Assembly (NCBI RefSeq): GCF_003967075.1
Contig: NZ_AP018664.1
Coordinates: forward strand, 2,232,001 to 2,296,000
Reading direction: 5' to 3'
Source of the DNA: Sphingobium amiense
Lineage (GTDB): Bacteria; Pseudomonadota; Alphaproteobacteria; Sphingomonadales; Sphingomonadaceae
Length of the DNA stretch: 64,000 nt
The notes beneath the pieces are model-generated. The model was given only the letters and a program-made list of their open reading frames with translations, did not search any database and had not been told where the DNA came from. Below, one piece after another: positions 1-8,883 of the stretch. Positions within the stretch are counted from its first letter, which is position 1; each line of letters starts with the position of its first letter. Both the position numbers and the translations under genes were made by a program.

Positions 1-622
1 GCCCCAGCTTCGCGCCCAGCACAAGCACTTCGAAGGCGCCCATGGCGTTGACGGCGGCCAGCATGTTGTTCACCAGCTTCATCGACTGGCCCATCCCGGC
101 CTGCCCGCCCATGTAGAACAGCTTGCCGCCGACGATCTTCAGCAACGGCTCGATCGCGTCATAGGCGGCCTTGTCGCCCGCGGCCATGATGGTCAGCGTC
201 CCCTGCTCCGCCGCGCTTACGCCGCCGCTGACCGGCGCGTCGATGAAAGCGACGCCCTTTTCGGCAAACCGCGCGGCCAGCCGCTCCGTCGCGCGCGGCC
301 CGGTGGTCGACAGGTCGATGACGATGCGCGTGGCGCCGCCTGCCATGATGCCGTCAGGCCCTTCGCACACGGCCGATACGATGTCGGGCGTCGGCAGGCT
401 CATCAGGATGACATCCGCTTCGGCGGCGAGTGCGGCCGGCGTTGCGACGATCCTGGCCTCGTCTCCGGCGATCGTCCGGGCGACGGCCGGCGAGATGTCC
501 TGCACGATGACCGGCAACCCCGCCCGGATCAGGCACCGCGCCATCGGCCCGCCCATATGCCCCAGGCCGATAAAGCCCACCGTCGCCGTCCCGGCCAAGA
601 CGCTGGCTGCAATGTCCGTCAT
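1..622 (-). CDS. NAD(P)-dependent oxidoreductase, 3-hydroxyisobutyrate dehydrogenase family (partial)
   Basis: Seen: the minus-strand frame opens with ATG at 622, preceded by a GGAGAGGG ribosome site 5 bases upstream, and runs off the left edge of the window after about 207 codons. The N-terminus has the Rossmann motif GFIGLGHMGGPMA. The catalytic lysine region reads GQSMKLVNN, and a conserved DLSTTGP segment lies between them. Known: this family oxidises beta-hydroxy acids such as 3-hydroxyisobutyrate, tartronate semialdehyde or related substrates with NAD(P). Inferred: a cytoplasmic dehydrogenase in the catabolic island, read in the same direction as the LLM monooxygenase upstream of it, from which it is separated by about 140 bases. 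The substrate is not predictable and the C-terminal helical domain is cut by the window edge. Confidence 0.85.
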   Translation of the reverse strand, partial: MTDIAASVLAGTATVGFIGLGHMGGPMARCLIRAGLPVIVQDISPAVARTIAGDEARIVATPAALAAEADVILMSLPTPDIVSAVCEGPDGIMAGGATRIVIDLSTTGPRATERLAARFAEKGVAFIDAPVSGGVSAAEQGTLTIMAAGDKAAYDAIEPLLKIVGGKLFYMGGQAGMGQSMKLVNNMLAAVNAMGAFEVLVLGAKLG

Positions 623-764
623 ATATTCCCTCTCCTCGCCGGCAAACCCGGCCGAGCGCCCGATGGTCAGTCTCATTCTGTCTCACCGCCGCGTGCGACG
701 ACGCCCCGTTGCCTCGGTCTTCCAGCGGCAACGAGACGACGTCCTGGGTGGCGGCGCGTGCGCG

Positions 765-1847
765 TCAGGCGACCTTGAGCGTCTTCTGCTTCTTGAACTG
801 CGGCGCGACCTCTTCCTGGAACAGGGTGAAGGAATCGAGCAGTCTCTCCGAACCATAATAGGGCGGATACATGGACAGCAGCGACGTCATGCCGACCTTC
901 TCCTGCAGTTCGGCCACCTTGGCCGCGACGGTGCTGGGCGAACCGTGGATCAGGACGTTCTTGGATACCAGGTCGGCATACCAGTCCCCGCCCCTGCTGG
1001 CGTAAAGGTCCGGCGACACCGTGCCCAGATAGCCGACGGTCTGCTTGCCGTCATACATGTTCATATGCTTGAGGATGCCTTCCTCGGTGATCTTGCGCGC
1101 CTTTTCGTCGGTTTCGGCGACATAGACCCAACGCGCGATGTCGATCTCGCCGAAGGCGGGGTTGGACCGGAGCGCGTCGGGCGTCTTCTCCATTGCCTTG
1201 CGATACATGTCGCCCTCGGCGGCAAGCTGCTCGGTCGAGGACAGGCCGGAGAACATGACGCCCAGGCCGCGGTCCGCCGCCTTGTGGATCGACCGCTCGG
1301 TCGCCGCCGCCAGGTAGAGCGGCGGATGCGGGCTCTGGATCGCCTGCGGGAAGATTTCATAGTCGCCAGAGATGTCGACGTTGAAATATTTGCCCTTGTG
1401 CGTGACCTTCTTCTTGGTGAGCAGGTCGTAGATCAGCGGCAGCGCCTCTTCCTGGATGTCGCGCCGTTCGTCGAAGGGAACGCCGAAACCCGCGAACTCA
1501 TAGGGGCGATATCCCGACCCGAAGCCCAGCAGGAACCGCCCGTTGGTCAGCACGTCGAGGAAGGCCGCGTTTTCGGCGACGCGGACGGGGTGCGCCATCG
1601 GCAGGGTGACGACGGCCGCGCCCAGCTTGATGTTCTTCGTCTTCGCGGCAAGATATGCCGTATAGGCGAAGATGTCGGGCATGATCCCATACATGTTGCT
1701 GAAATGATGTTCGGCGATCCACGCCATGTCATAGCCCAGACGATCGACAGCAACGACCATCTCCGTTACTTGCCGGTGAATGTCGTGATAAGGATAGGCA
1801 TCCTTGTTGATGTCGGGCTGCGACGTAAAAAGTACACCGAATTCCAT
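765..1847 (-). CDS. LLM-class flavin-dependent oxidoreductase (bacterial luciferase-like monooxygenase)
   Basis: A 360-residue protein of the luciferase-like TIM-barrel family. It begins MEFGVLFTSQPDIN and carries the family segments AWIAEHHFSNMYG, the GAAVVTLPMAHPVR strand and LGFGSGYRPYEFAGFG. Members use reduced FMN or F420 to hydroxylate or oxidise organic substrates, often with a separate flavin reductase; no reductase is seen here. The start at 1847 is preferred over an in-frame extension to 1919 because GGAGAG lies just upstream and because the extra 24 residues do not look like the family N-terminus. The gene has its own upstream region (1848-2061), which contains one copy of a 26-bp dyad found again at 28960. 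A second, clearly different LLM protein lies at 21483-22685. Confidence 0.88.
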   Translation of the reverse strand: MEFGVLFTSQPDINKDAYPYHDIHRQVTEMVVAVDRLGYDMAWIAEHHFSNMYGIMPDIFAYTAYLAAKTKNIKLGAAVVTLPMAHPVRVAENAAFLDVLTNGRFLLGFGSGYRPYEFAGFGVPFDERRDIQEEALPLIYDLLTKKKVTHKGKYFNVDISGDYEIFPQAIQSPHPPLYLAAATERSIHKAADRGLGVMFSGLSSTEQLAAEGDMYRKAMEKTPDALRSNPAFGEIDIARWVYVAETDEKARKITEEGILKHMNMYDGKQTVGYLGTVSPDLYASRGGDWYADLVSKNVLIHGSPSTVAAKVAELQEKVGMTSLLSMYPPYYGSERLLDSFTLFQEEVAPQFKKQKTLKVA

Positions 1848-1927
1848 GAGCCTCTCCAATCGTCTCGATAATGGGGTTGCCCACATCAAACAGGGCGGAG
1901 GCTTTGAAAGCCAATACAAAGGGATGC

Positions 1928-1953
1928 TATGAGAAATGCCTTTTGATTATGGC
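1928..1953. promoter_or_regulatory. Operator-like 26-bp dyad, copy 1 of 2
   Basis: The core ATGAGAAATGCCTTTTG followed by ATTAT lies 81 bases upstream of the LLM monooxygenase start. The same sequence recurs at 28960-28985, with 24 of 26 positions identical by my count. The ends form an imperfect dyad (AT.AG.AA on one arm, mirrored on the other), as expected for a dimeric regulator such as a LysR-type protein. That it binds a regulator is inference; the regulator is not identified. Confidence 0.6.
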
Positions 1954-2061
1954 GTGATATTGGCCGAAAAAGGCAGCGTTTCCGCCGATCCTGGCGATCG
2001 GAAAAGCGCGCGGTCCCTGCTCTCGACGTGACGATGAGGGCCGGGACCGCGCCGCACGCCA

Positions 2062-2979
2062 TCAGTCGCATTGCAGACGGTAGGAGTCGCCGTCGCGTTT
2101 GACATGGCCCGCCGTCACGCCCGCCCAATGGGTTCCGATCACCAGGATCGGCTTGTCGGCGGCGTCGGAAAACACCTGTTCGCGCGTCCGCACCGACTGC
2201 TCGCCGTCGAAATCCCAGCGCAGGCTCCAGTCGGTATGGACGAGCTGGCTGGGGTGATGGGCCATGTCGCCGGTAATCAGCGCCTGCTCCCCGCGCGACG
2301 CGATATGGATGCTGACATGGCCGGGCGAATGACCGGGCGTGGGCACCAGGGTCACTTCTTCGCAGATTTTGTGGGTTCCCTCGACTAGGTCGATCAGGCC
2401 GGCTTCGTGCACCGGCGCGACGGAATCGTAGAATGTCGCCTCCATCGTGTGGATGAATTCCGGGTCCGGCACCATGTCATAGGGCGCCTTCCAATATTCG
2501 AACTCGGTGCGGTTGAGGATGTAGCGCGCGTTGGTGAAGGTCGGCACCCATTTGCCGTCGACCATCATCGTGTTGCAGCCGACATGATCCGCATGGAGAT
2601 GGGTGCACAGCACGGTGTCGAAGCTTTCGCGCGGATAGCCCGCCGCCTCCAGATCCTCCAGCAGCAGGGACTGGATCTGCGCCAGCTCCTCCGACGGGCC
2701 CCGCCCCTTTTCATAACCCCAGCATGTGTCGACGATGATCCGCCGGGTCGGCGTCTCCACCACCAGCGCATGATAGCTGAATATGCCGGTCCCGTCCGCC
2801 GTCAGGAAATTGGGTTGCAGCCACGGAATGTCCAGCAGCGCCTGGACCGTCGCCTTCGGGAACAGGTGGGTCAGGTCATGCTCCTCCACGCAATCGACGA
2901 ATTTCGTGATGGTGACATCGCCGATATGCCAGACCTGCTGGGGTGCGTCGCCCTGCCCCCTGCCTCTGATGTTCGTCAT
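2062..2979 (-). CDS. MBL-fold metallo-hydrolase
   Basis: A 305-residue metallo-beta-lactamase-fold hydrolase. The zinc-binding motif HLHADH sits in CTHLHADHVGCN near the middle, followed by the downstream ligands in TPGHSPGH, ITGDMAHHP and a late GTHW. No signal peptide is visible, so it is probably cytoplasmic. The fold covers lactonases, thioesterases, arylsulfatases and others, and the substrate cannot be fixed. The start at 2979 follows AAGGAGAGG, which lies inside the last codons of the upstream gene. Only two bases separate it from the stop of the PQQ dehydrogenase (2982), so the two are almost certainly co-transcribed and possibly translationally coupled. A lactonase acting on the lactone product of the dehydrogenase would fit, but this is inference from position. 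Confidence 0.85.
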   Translation of the reverse strand: MTNIRGRGQGDAPQQVWHIGDVTITKFVDCVEEHDLTHLFPKATVQALLDIPWLQPNFLTADGTGIFSYHALVVETPTRRIIVDTCWGYEKGRGPSEELAQIQSLLLEDLEAAGYPRESFDTVLCTHLHADHVGCNTMMVDGKWVPTFTNARYILNRTEFEYWKAPYDMVPDPEFIHTMEATFYDSVAPVHEAGLIDLVEGTHKICEEVTLVPTPGHSPGHVSIHIASRGEQALITGDMAHHPSQLVHTDWSLRWDFDGEQSVRTREQVFSDAADKPILVIGTHWAGVTAGHVKRDGDSYRLQCD

Positions 2980-2981
2980 GG

Positions 2982-5369
2982 TCAGTGCCTCTCCTTTGAA
3001 ACGCCGGTCCCTTTTTCGTCGGGCAGGGCGTAGGCGATGATGTAATCGCCGACGGTTGAATTGAGCGTCTTGAAGCCTGCGGCGGCGATGGCGATGAACT
3101 GCCGCCCGCTCTGGGGCGATCGGTAGCTCATCGGGGTAGAATGGCCGCCGGCCGGCAGCCTGGCATCCCACAGCAGCTTGCCTGTGCGCGTGTCGAAGGC
3201 GCGCAGATGGTCGTCCTGCGACGCGGCGATGAAGGTGATGCCGCTGCGGGTCGCCATGGACCCTCCGAAGCTCGCCGTGCCGATCGTGAAGGGCAGGTGA
3301 GACCGCGTCCCCAATGGGCCGGAATTTTCCGCCGAACCCAATGGCCTCGTCCAGATCAGCTTGCCGCTGACGAGATCGATGGCGCTCATGGTGCCATAGG
3401 GCGGACTGGCGCACGGCACCTGCAAGGGCGAGAAGAAGGGCCGGACATCGACGGCGACCGGCGTTCCCATCTGCGGGCCTGCGCCCGCGAACGTCTTCTT
3501 GCCGTCCGCGTCATAGACCTCGATCCCGCGCCGGTCGGCTTCGGCGCGGGTCAGCAACTGCACCCACATGGGCATCTGGGTGGCGTTCGCCAGTAGGATA
3601 TGGCGGTCCGTATCGATCGTGACGCTGCCCCAATTGCTGCCGCCCGCGGTGCCGGGGTTGATAAGGCTGGGCGTGAGGCCTGGCGGGGTCAGCTTGCCGT
3701 CATAACGCGCCTGCTTGAAGGCGATGCGGCACCAAAGCTGGTCGAGCGGACTGACGCCCCACATGTCGCTTTCCGCCAGGTCCGGTCCCGCCAACGAGGG
3801 CATCCCTACCGAAAAGGGCTGCGTTCGCGACAGGCGCTCGCCGGCGACCGCTCCGGCCTGCGGCGCGGGCCGTTCGACGACGGCATGGACGGGCTTGCCC
3901 GTCTCGCGATCCAGCACGAATAGCTCGCCGCGCTTGGTGCCCTGCACCAGCAGGCGGCGGACGCGGCCGTCGGCCATCGGAACGTCCGCCAGCGTGGGTT
4001 GCGACGACACGTCATAATCCCAGATGTCGTGATGCGTGCTCTGGAACACCCAGCGCGGCTTTCCGGTCGCCGCGTCGATCGCCACCGTGGCGCTGGAATA
4101 TGTCTCGTCGAACGGGCGGCGCTGCCCGCCATAATAGTCGGGCGTCGGATTGCCCATCGGGGCATAGACCAGGCCCAGCGTTTCGTCCGCGCTCATCGGC
4201 GCCCAGCTGTTGGGCGTCGATCGCGTATAGGTTTCGCCTGCGGGCGGCTCGGACTGCCGATCGGGACGCCCGACGTCGAAGGCCCAGGAAAAGACCCCCG
4301 TCACCGCATCATAGGCGCGGATGACGCCGGAAGGTTCGCCCCAATATTGATTGTCGAGCACGCGCCCGCCCAGGATGATGCGCCCGCGCACGATCACCGG
4401 CGCGGAATCCACGAGATAATAGCTTTTGGGCACATGCCCCATGCCCGGCAGCAGCGACACTTCGCCATTCTTGCCGAAGCCCTGGCAGCGACGACCGTCC
4501 CGCGCATCGACGGCGATGATCCGGGCATCGACGGTATTGGTGATGATGCGCGTGGCGCAGGAGCCCGTCGCATCAGGCACGCGATAATAGGCGACCCCCC
4601 GGCAGCTGCCATAGGGGTCGGTCATCGCCCCCGATTTCGCCCGCCACCGCTCCTTCCCGGTCTCCGCATCCAGGGCGACGATGTCGTTCCACCCCGTGCA
4701 CAGATACAGCGTGCGATCGATCTTGAGGGGCGTCACCGACAGGCGCGGATATTGCCCCTTGGGGTCGCGGCCGGTGCGATAGGTCCAGGCGACCTTCAAC
4801 CCGGCGACATTGTCGGGCGTGATCTGCGACAGGGGACTGAACCGCGCGCCGCCCGCATTCTGTCCCCACACCGCCCAATCGCCATTGTCGTCCGCCCCCT
4901 GCCCCGCCTGCCGCGTGGCGATGGACGTCATGCCGTTCTGATAGATGGGGTCCAGAGCCACGGGCCTCAGCGTATGCAGACCCGCGCCGATCGCCACAGC
5001 GGCGACGGCCGCCAGGCCGATCGCCAGCGGCCGGGGAAAGGCTCTGCCGTGCAGCAGACGCCGAAAGCCGGGAATGAGCAGGAAAAGTCCCAGCAACACC
5101 GGCCCTACCAGCCGCGGGATCAGGCGCCATCCGTCCGCCCCGGCCTCCCATATTCCCCAGGCGATCGTGCCGAACAGGATGGCGAGATAGAGCAGCGCGC
5201 CCTCGCACCGCCGCGCCCACAACAAACCGCCGGACAGGATGAGGCCGACACCCGCGATCAGATAATAAGGCGATCCCTGGAGCGCCACCAGATATCCGCC
5301 CCCGGCCGCCAGCGGCAGGCCCGTCGCTATCAGGATGGCGGCATAGGCGCGCAGGCCCCAGATCATCAT
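2982..5369 (-). CDS. gcd: Membrane-bound PQQ-dependent dehydrogenase, glucose/quinate/shikimate family
   Basis: A 795-residue quinoprotein. The first 130 residues contain about five hydrophobic segments, the membrane anchor typical of mGDH. The remainder is an eight-bladed propeller with repeats such as VALDAETGKERW, RIIAVDARDGRR and TVAIDAATGKPRWVFQ. The conserved stretch THHDIWDYDVSSQPTLAD matches the PQQ and catalytic Asp region of membrane glucose and quinate dehydrogenases. Known: these enzymes oxidise sugars or cyclic polyols on the periplasmic side and pass electrons to ubiquinone, needing no cytochrome. Three consecutive possible starts (TTG-ATG-ATG) occur; ATG at 5369 has the best spacing from GGAGAGG. 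The substrate is uncertain because the family covers glucose, quinate, shikimate and others, so gcd is a family label. It is the first gene of a two-gene unit with the MBL hydrolase. Confidence 0.88.
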   Translation of the reverse strand: MMIWGLRAYAAILIATGLPLAAGGGYLVALQGSPYYLIAGVGLILSGGLLWARRCEGALLYLAILFGTIAWGIWEAGADGWRLIPRLVGPVLLGLFLLIPGFRRLLHGRAFPRPLAIGLAAVAAVAIGAGLHTLRPVALDPIYQNGMTSIATRQAGQGADDNGDWAVWGQNAGGARFSPLSQITPDNVAGLKVAWTYRTGRDPKGQYPRLSVTPLKIDRTLYLCTGWNDIVALDAETGKERWRAKSGAMTDPYGSCRGVAYYRVPDATGSCATRIITNTVDARIIAVDARDGRRCQGFGKNGEVSLLPGMGHVPKSYYLVDSAPVIVRGRIILGGRVLDNQYWGEPSGVIRAYDAVTGVFSWAFDVGRPDRQSEPPAGETYTRSTPNSWAPMSADETLGLVYAPMGNPTPDYYGGQRRPFDETYSSATVAIDAATGKPRWVFQSTHHDIWDYDVSSQPTLADVPMADGRVRRLLVQGTKRGELFVLDRETGKPVHAVVERPAPQAGAVAGERLSRTQPFSVGMPSLAGPDLAESDMWGVSPLDQLWCRIAFKQARYDGKLTPPGLTPSLINPGTAGGSNWGSVTIDTDRHILLANATQMPMWVQLLTRAEADRRGIEVYDADGKKTFAGAGPQMGTPVAVDVRPFFSPLQVPCASPPYGTMSAIDLVSGKLIWTRPLGSAENSGPLGTRSHLPFTIGTASFGGSMATRSGITFIAASQDDHLRAFDTRTGKLLWDARLPAGGHSTPMSYRSPQSGRQFIAIAAAGFKTLNSTVGDYIIAYALPDEKGTGVSKERH

Positions 5370-5580
5370 CAAATCACCTCTCCCTTTCCCAGTCGCTCGT
5401 TCATGAACCGATCAAGGCGGCCGCATCAGCGCGTGGGCATCCCCGCCATCCTATACCCGTCATAAAATAATATCAATTTACTTGTTGTATATTCTTGTAT
5501 CATTAGCCTATCATGTCGCCATCGCAGGCTCCGGCGCGACGCCGCGCTGCGATCGCCTTGCGTTGTCGACAAGCGAGACC
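5370..5580. promoter_or_regulatory. Divergent promoter region
   Basis: About 210 bases separate the minus-strand PQQ dehydrogenase and the plus-strand acyl-CoA ligase. The stretch 5461-5515 is strikingly AT-rich in an otherwise high-GC window and contains two near-repeats of CTTGTAT/CTTGTTGTAT. It most likely holds the two divergent promoters. No copy of the 26-bp dyad was found here. Confidence 0.45.
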
Positions 5581-7143
5581 ATGCCCATGCAGTTGATATC
5601 CCATTTCGAGAGAGCGGTGCGGCATCACCCCGATCGCATCGCGTTCGTGCAGCCCAACGGCGCGGCGATCAGCTATGCCGCCGCCGCGCAGGCGGTCGAT
5701 GCGATCGCCCGCGCGATCATGGCGTCGCGCCTGAAGCCCCATGCGACCGTCGCGATCTACGGACCGAATGATGCGACCAGCTTCCTCGCCGTGCTGGGCG
5801 TGCTGCGCAGCGGACGGGTCTGGGTCTCGCTTAACGCCCGCAACCTGATCGACGACAATATCGCTCTTGCCCGGACCATGGAGGCCAGGGCGCTGCTGTT
5901 CCACAGCAAGTTCGAGGCGGAAGCGGCGCAGATCGGTTCCGCCGTGCAGGGGCTGGACCTGTGTATGTGCCTCGATGGTCGCAGCCCGCTCGGTCGTTCG
6001 CTCGACAGCTTGCGATCCGACGCCGACCCGGCGCTCCCGCCCCTTGCCGATGACGATGATCGGCCCTGCACCATCTTCGCCACCGGCGGCACCACCGGCC
6101 GGTCGAAGGGCGCGGTGTGGACCAACCGCACGTGGGAAACCCTCATTGCCAACTTCTGGACCTGCGCGCCGCCCTCCGACCATCCCGTCCATCTCTGCGT
6201 CGCGCCGATCACCCATGCCGCAGGGATATTGGGGCTGATGCTGCTGCCCAAAGCACCGACGAACATACTGATGACCAGCGCGGATCCGGCCGCCATCCTG
6301 GACGCCATCGCCCGCCACCGGGTCACGCACCTGTTCCTGCCGCCGACCGTCCTCTACGCCCTGCTGTCCTACCCGGCGCTGGGCGACCATGATATCTCGT
6401 CGCTGCGCTTCTTCCTGATATCGGCCGCGCCCGTCGCTCCCGAAAAGCTGCGCCAGGCGGTCGAAACATTCGGTCCCGTGATGTGCCAATCCTTCGGGCA
6501 GGCCGAAGCGCCCTTCTTCCTGACCTATCTGTCGTCCGCCGATCTTGAACGCGCGGTGCAGGCGCCCGCCAGCGCCAAGCTGCTGCACAGTTGCGGCCGG
6601 CCCACCATGTTCTCCGATGTCGAAGTGATGGACGATGAAGGACGCATCCTCGCCGCCGGCGAGCCCGGCGAAATCGTCGCGCGGGGCAGCCTGGTCATGG
6701 CCGGCTACTACAGGAATGAGGAGGCGACGCGATCCGTGTCCCAGTTCGGCTGGCACCATACCGGCGACATCGGCATCAAGGACGAGGCCGGCTATCTCTA
6801 CATTGTCGACCGCAAGCGCGACATGATCATCTCCGGCGGCTTCAACATCTTCTCGACCGAGGTGGAGGGAGCGCTGCTCGCCCATCCCGCCATATTGGAC
6901 TGCGCGGTGATCGGCATACCGGACGAAAAATGGGGCGAGGCCGTCACCGCCGTGGTCGCGCTCAAGCCGGGGCAGGATGCGACTGCCGACGAACTCATCG
7001 CCCATTGCAAAGCCCTTCTGGGTTCGGTGAAATGCCCCAAGTCCGTCGAGATCTGGGACAGTCTGCCCAAGAGCACGGTCGGGAAGGTCCTGAAGCGGTC
7101 GATCCGGGATCGTTTCTGGCAGGAGCAGGCACGATCGATATGA
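5581..7143 (+). CDS. AMP-dependent acyl-CoA synthetase (class I adenylate-forming enzyme)
   Basis: A 520-residue adenylate-forming ligase. The P-loop-like AMP motif IFATGGTTGRSKGA is near residue 165. The A5-type region QSFGQAEAPF, the hinge YLYIVDRKRDMIISGGFNI and the C-terminal lysine in PKSTVGKVLKRS are all present, so it should be active. Known: such enzymes make an acyl-AMP and then an acyl-CoA from a carboxylic acid. Inferred: it activates the acid produced by the oxidases of this island. The start at 5581 is chosen because the protein then begins MPMQLISHFERAV, the usual family N-terminus. An extension to 5482 is open but adds a non-homologous leader, and no strong ribosome site is visible for either. 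The CMD-like gene follows 16 bases later. Confidence 0.88.
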   Translation: MPMQLISHFERAVRHHPDRIAFVQPNGAAISYAAAAQAVDAIARAIMASRLKPHATVAIYGPNDATSFLAVLGVLRSGRVWVSLNARNLIDDNIALARTMEARALLFHSKFEAEAAQIGSAVQGLDLCMCLDGRSPLGRSLDSLRSDADPALPPLADDDDRPCTIFATGGTTGRSKGAVWTNRTWETLIANFWTCAPPSDHPVHLCVAPITHAAGILGLMLLPKAPTNILMTSADPAAILDAIARHRVTHLFLPPTVLYALLSYPALGDHDISSLRFFLISAAPVAPEKLRQAVETFGPVMCQSFGQAEAPFFLTYLSSADLERAVQAPASAKLLHSCGRPTMFSDVEVMDDEGRILAAGEPGEIVARGSLVMAGYYRNEEATRSVSQFGWHHTGDIGIKDEAGYLYIVDRKRDMIISGGFNIFSTEVEGALLAHPAILDCAVIGIPDEKWGEAVTAVVALKPGQDATADELIAHCKALLGSVKCPKSVEIWDSLPKSTVGKVLKRSIRDRFWQEQARSI

Positions 7144-7159
7144 GGAAGGTCCGCACAGC

Positions 7160-7708
7160 ATGATACCCATGGTTCCGGAAGGCAGCGACGATCCGATCGT
7201 CGCGGGCATTTTCGCACGCCTGAAAAGACGGTGGGGCACCGTGCTGCACCTGTATCGCGTTCTTGCCTGGTCGCCCGAACTGGTGCGCGCCTGGGCGCCG
7301 TTCGCCTGGGCGCTGCGGTTCGAGATGACCGCGAGCCGGCGGCTGCGCGAGCTACTCATCATCCGCATCGCCGCCCTCCTCGACGCCGAATATGAATATG
7401 CGCATCATCGCCATCTTGCCCTGGACGAAGGCGTCACCCCGGCGCAGATCGCCGCGCTGCCCGACTGGAAGGCGTCCGACCTTTTCGACGAAGGCGAGCG
7501 CGCCATTCTCGCGCTGGCGGACGATCTGGCGATGAGCCCAGGCGCGTCGAGCGATACCATGGCGCGGCTGCAAAGCCTCTTTTCGAACCGCGATTGCGTC
7601 GAACTGCTGGTGACCGGCGGTTTCTATTGCGGGGTCGCGCGCGTGATCAATTCGGCGCGCGTCACGCTGGAGCCTGATCATGACAGCCTGAGGCCGCGCA
7701 ACGATTGA
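7160..7708 (+). CDS. Carboxymuconolactone decarboxylase-family protein
   Basis: A 182-residue protein of the CMD/AhpD-like helical fold. The family core reads RLRELLIIRIAALLDAEYEYAHH, which here lacks the CxxC of true AhpD peroxidases and keeps only the Glu/His face. AGGAAGG lies about 10 bases before ATG 7160. It follows the acyl-CoA ligase by 16 bases and is probably in the same operon. Members include gamma-carboxymuconolactone decarboxylase and many uncharacterised catabolic proteins; the reaction here is unknown. The 3' end faces the convergent cytochrome gene across only 44 bases. Confidence 0.8.
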   Translation: MIPMVPEGSDDPIVAGIFARLKRRWGTVLHLYRVLAWSPELVRAWAPFAWALRFEMTASRRLRELLIIRIAALLDAEYEYAHHRHLALDEGVTPAQIAALPDWKASDLFDEGERAILALADDLAMSPGASSDTMARLQSLFSNRDCVELLVTGGFYCGVARVINSARVTLEPDHDSLRPRND

Positions 7709-7752
7709 CGCAAAATCGTCAGCCCTGCCGCATATGACCGGCTGCAACTTGT

Positions 7753-8370
7753 TCATGCCGGGCAATGCGCGCCGGAATCGACCCACGCCTTGAACAGGAT
7801 GCCGAACTGCGCCTGCGTGCCGGGCACGGGTGTTCGATCGCCACCGGGATGCCAGCCCCATCCAACCAGCTCGTCGGTCGCCATATGCTCTTGCAGCGCA
7901 GCCATATCGCGCCCGCCATTGCGTTCGGGGTCCTTGATCTGACGACAGATCTCGCCGATCGTCTTGCCCTGCCAGGCCATTTCCGCCGGCGCCAAGGCCC
8001 ATTTCGGATTGCCCGGAACGCCGGCTACATCGTAATTTTCCTGCTGGTGGCAGGCATTGCAATGCAGCCCCGGCGCGCCGATCCCGCCCTCGGCGCCCAC
8101 GACCCCCGGCATGTGCGGGCGCATCGCATCCGTCTGGGTCGGCCGGTCGGTGGCCGGGTGGCAGTTCATGCATCGCGGATGCTGCAACACCTTCCCCACT
8201 TCGCCGAACAGGGCCAGCGAGCGCTGCGCGGGGTCCGCGATCGCCGCGAAGTCCGACGCGGGCCTCAACGATGTCGGCAGCACGGCATCCGCTCTCGTCG
8301 CGGCCCGTCCGCCCGCCACCGCCGCGACCCCGCCGGCCAGCAGCAGAAGGGCAAAATGGCGGCGCTTCAT
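7753..8370 (-). CDS. Exported dihaem c-type cytochrome of the 'isoquinoline 1-oxidoreductase subunit' type
   Basis: A 205-residue protein starting [14 protein letters not shown], a hydrophobic export signal with a twin arginine. It has two haem-c attachment sites, CMNCH and CNACH, spaced about 40 residues apart. Its ATG (8370) overlaps the stop of the 2Fe-2S protein gene as ATGA, so translation is coupled. Proteins of this kind are found beside IorA/IorB-type molybdenum hydroxylases and presumably carry electrons from the enzyme to the respiratory chain in the periplasm. Here the catalytic IorB-like partner is not adjacent but lies at 29238-31457. The function is inferred from family and position. 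Confidence 0.78.
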   Translation of the reverse strand: MKRRHFALLLLAGGVAAVAGGRAATRADAVLPTSLRPASDFAAIADPAQRSLALFGEVGKVLQHPRCMNCHPATDRPTQTDAMRPHMPGVVGAEGGIGAPGLHCNACHQQENYDVAGVPGNPKWALAPAEMAWQGKTIGEICRQIKDPERNGGRDMAALQEHMATDELVGWGWHPGGDRTPVPGTQAQFGILFKAWVDSGAHCPA

Positions 8371-8831
8371 GCCGCCGCGTCCAGCGTCTTGGCCGCCTTG
8401 TGGATCGCCGCGCGGATGCGCACATAGGCGCCGCACCGGCACAGATTGCCGGTCATGGCAAGGTTGATGTCCTGGTCGGTCGGGCTGGGCACTTCGCGCA
8501 GAAGCGCCACCGCGCTCATGATCTGCCCCGACTGGCAATAGCCGCACTGCGGCACGTCGCCGTCGATCCAGGCGTCCCGCACGGCCTTGGCTTCCGGGCC
8601 GTCCAGTCCCTCGATCGTCGTGATCTCGCCCACCACCTGGCTGATCGGCACGGCGCAGGATCGCACCGCCATCCCGTCCACATGGACCGTGCAGGCGCCG
8701 CACATGGCGATGCCGCATCCGAATTTGGTGCCGGTCAGTCCGATATGGTCGCGCAGCGCCCACAGCAGCGGCGTATCGGCCTCCGCCTCCACCTGTCTGA
8801 CTTGGCCATTGACCGTGATCGAATAGTTCAT
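8367..8831 (-). CDS. (2Fe-2S)-binding small subunit of a xanthine dehydrogenase-family (IorA-like) oxidoreductase
   Basis: A 154-residue protein with the full set of cysteines for two 2Fe-2S clusters. The plant-ferredoxin-type site is [16 protein letters not shown] with a following Cys in VRSCAVP. The second, all-helical cluster uses CGYCQSGQ and CRCG. Known: this subunit transfers electrons between the molybdenum centre and the acceptor in isoquinoline 1-oxidoreductase-like enzymes and membrane aldehyde dehydrogenases. It overlaps the dihaem cytochrome gene by four bases. It begins 52 bases after the stop of the TonB receptor gene on the same strand, so it may be part of a longer operon. Confidence 0.9.
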   Translation of the reverse strand: MNYSITVNGQVRQVEAEADTPLLWALRDHIGLTGTKFGCGIAMCGACTVHVDGMAVRSCAVPISQVVGEITTIEGLDGPEAKAVRDAWIDGDVPQCGYCQSGQIMSAVALLREVPSPTDQDINLAMTGNLCRCGAYVRIRAAIHKAAKTLDAAA

Positions 8832-8883
8832 GGACCGCTTCCTTGCAGTGGCGACAGGGGGTTGGGGGCGAAATGTCGCATGG

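Noticed and set aside
171..1871. A 566-codon open frame on the plus strand
   Set aside because: It runs antisense to the dehydrogenase and LLM monooxygenase genes, has no recognisable domain, and is a product of high GC codon bias.
4999..5465. Part of a long plus-strand open frame (3999-5465) over the PQQ dehydrogenase
   Set aside because: The minus-strand frame has full quinoprotein motifs; the plus frame is Arg/Pro-rich with no family similarity.
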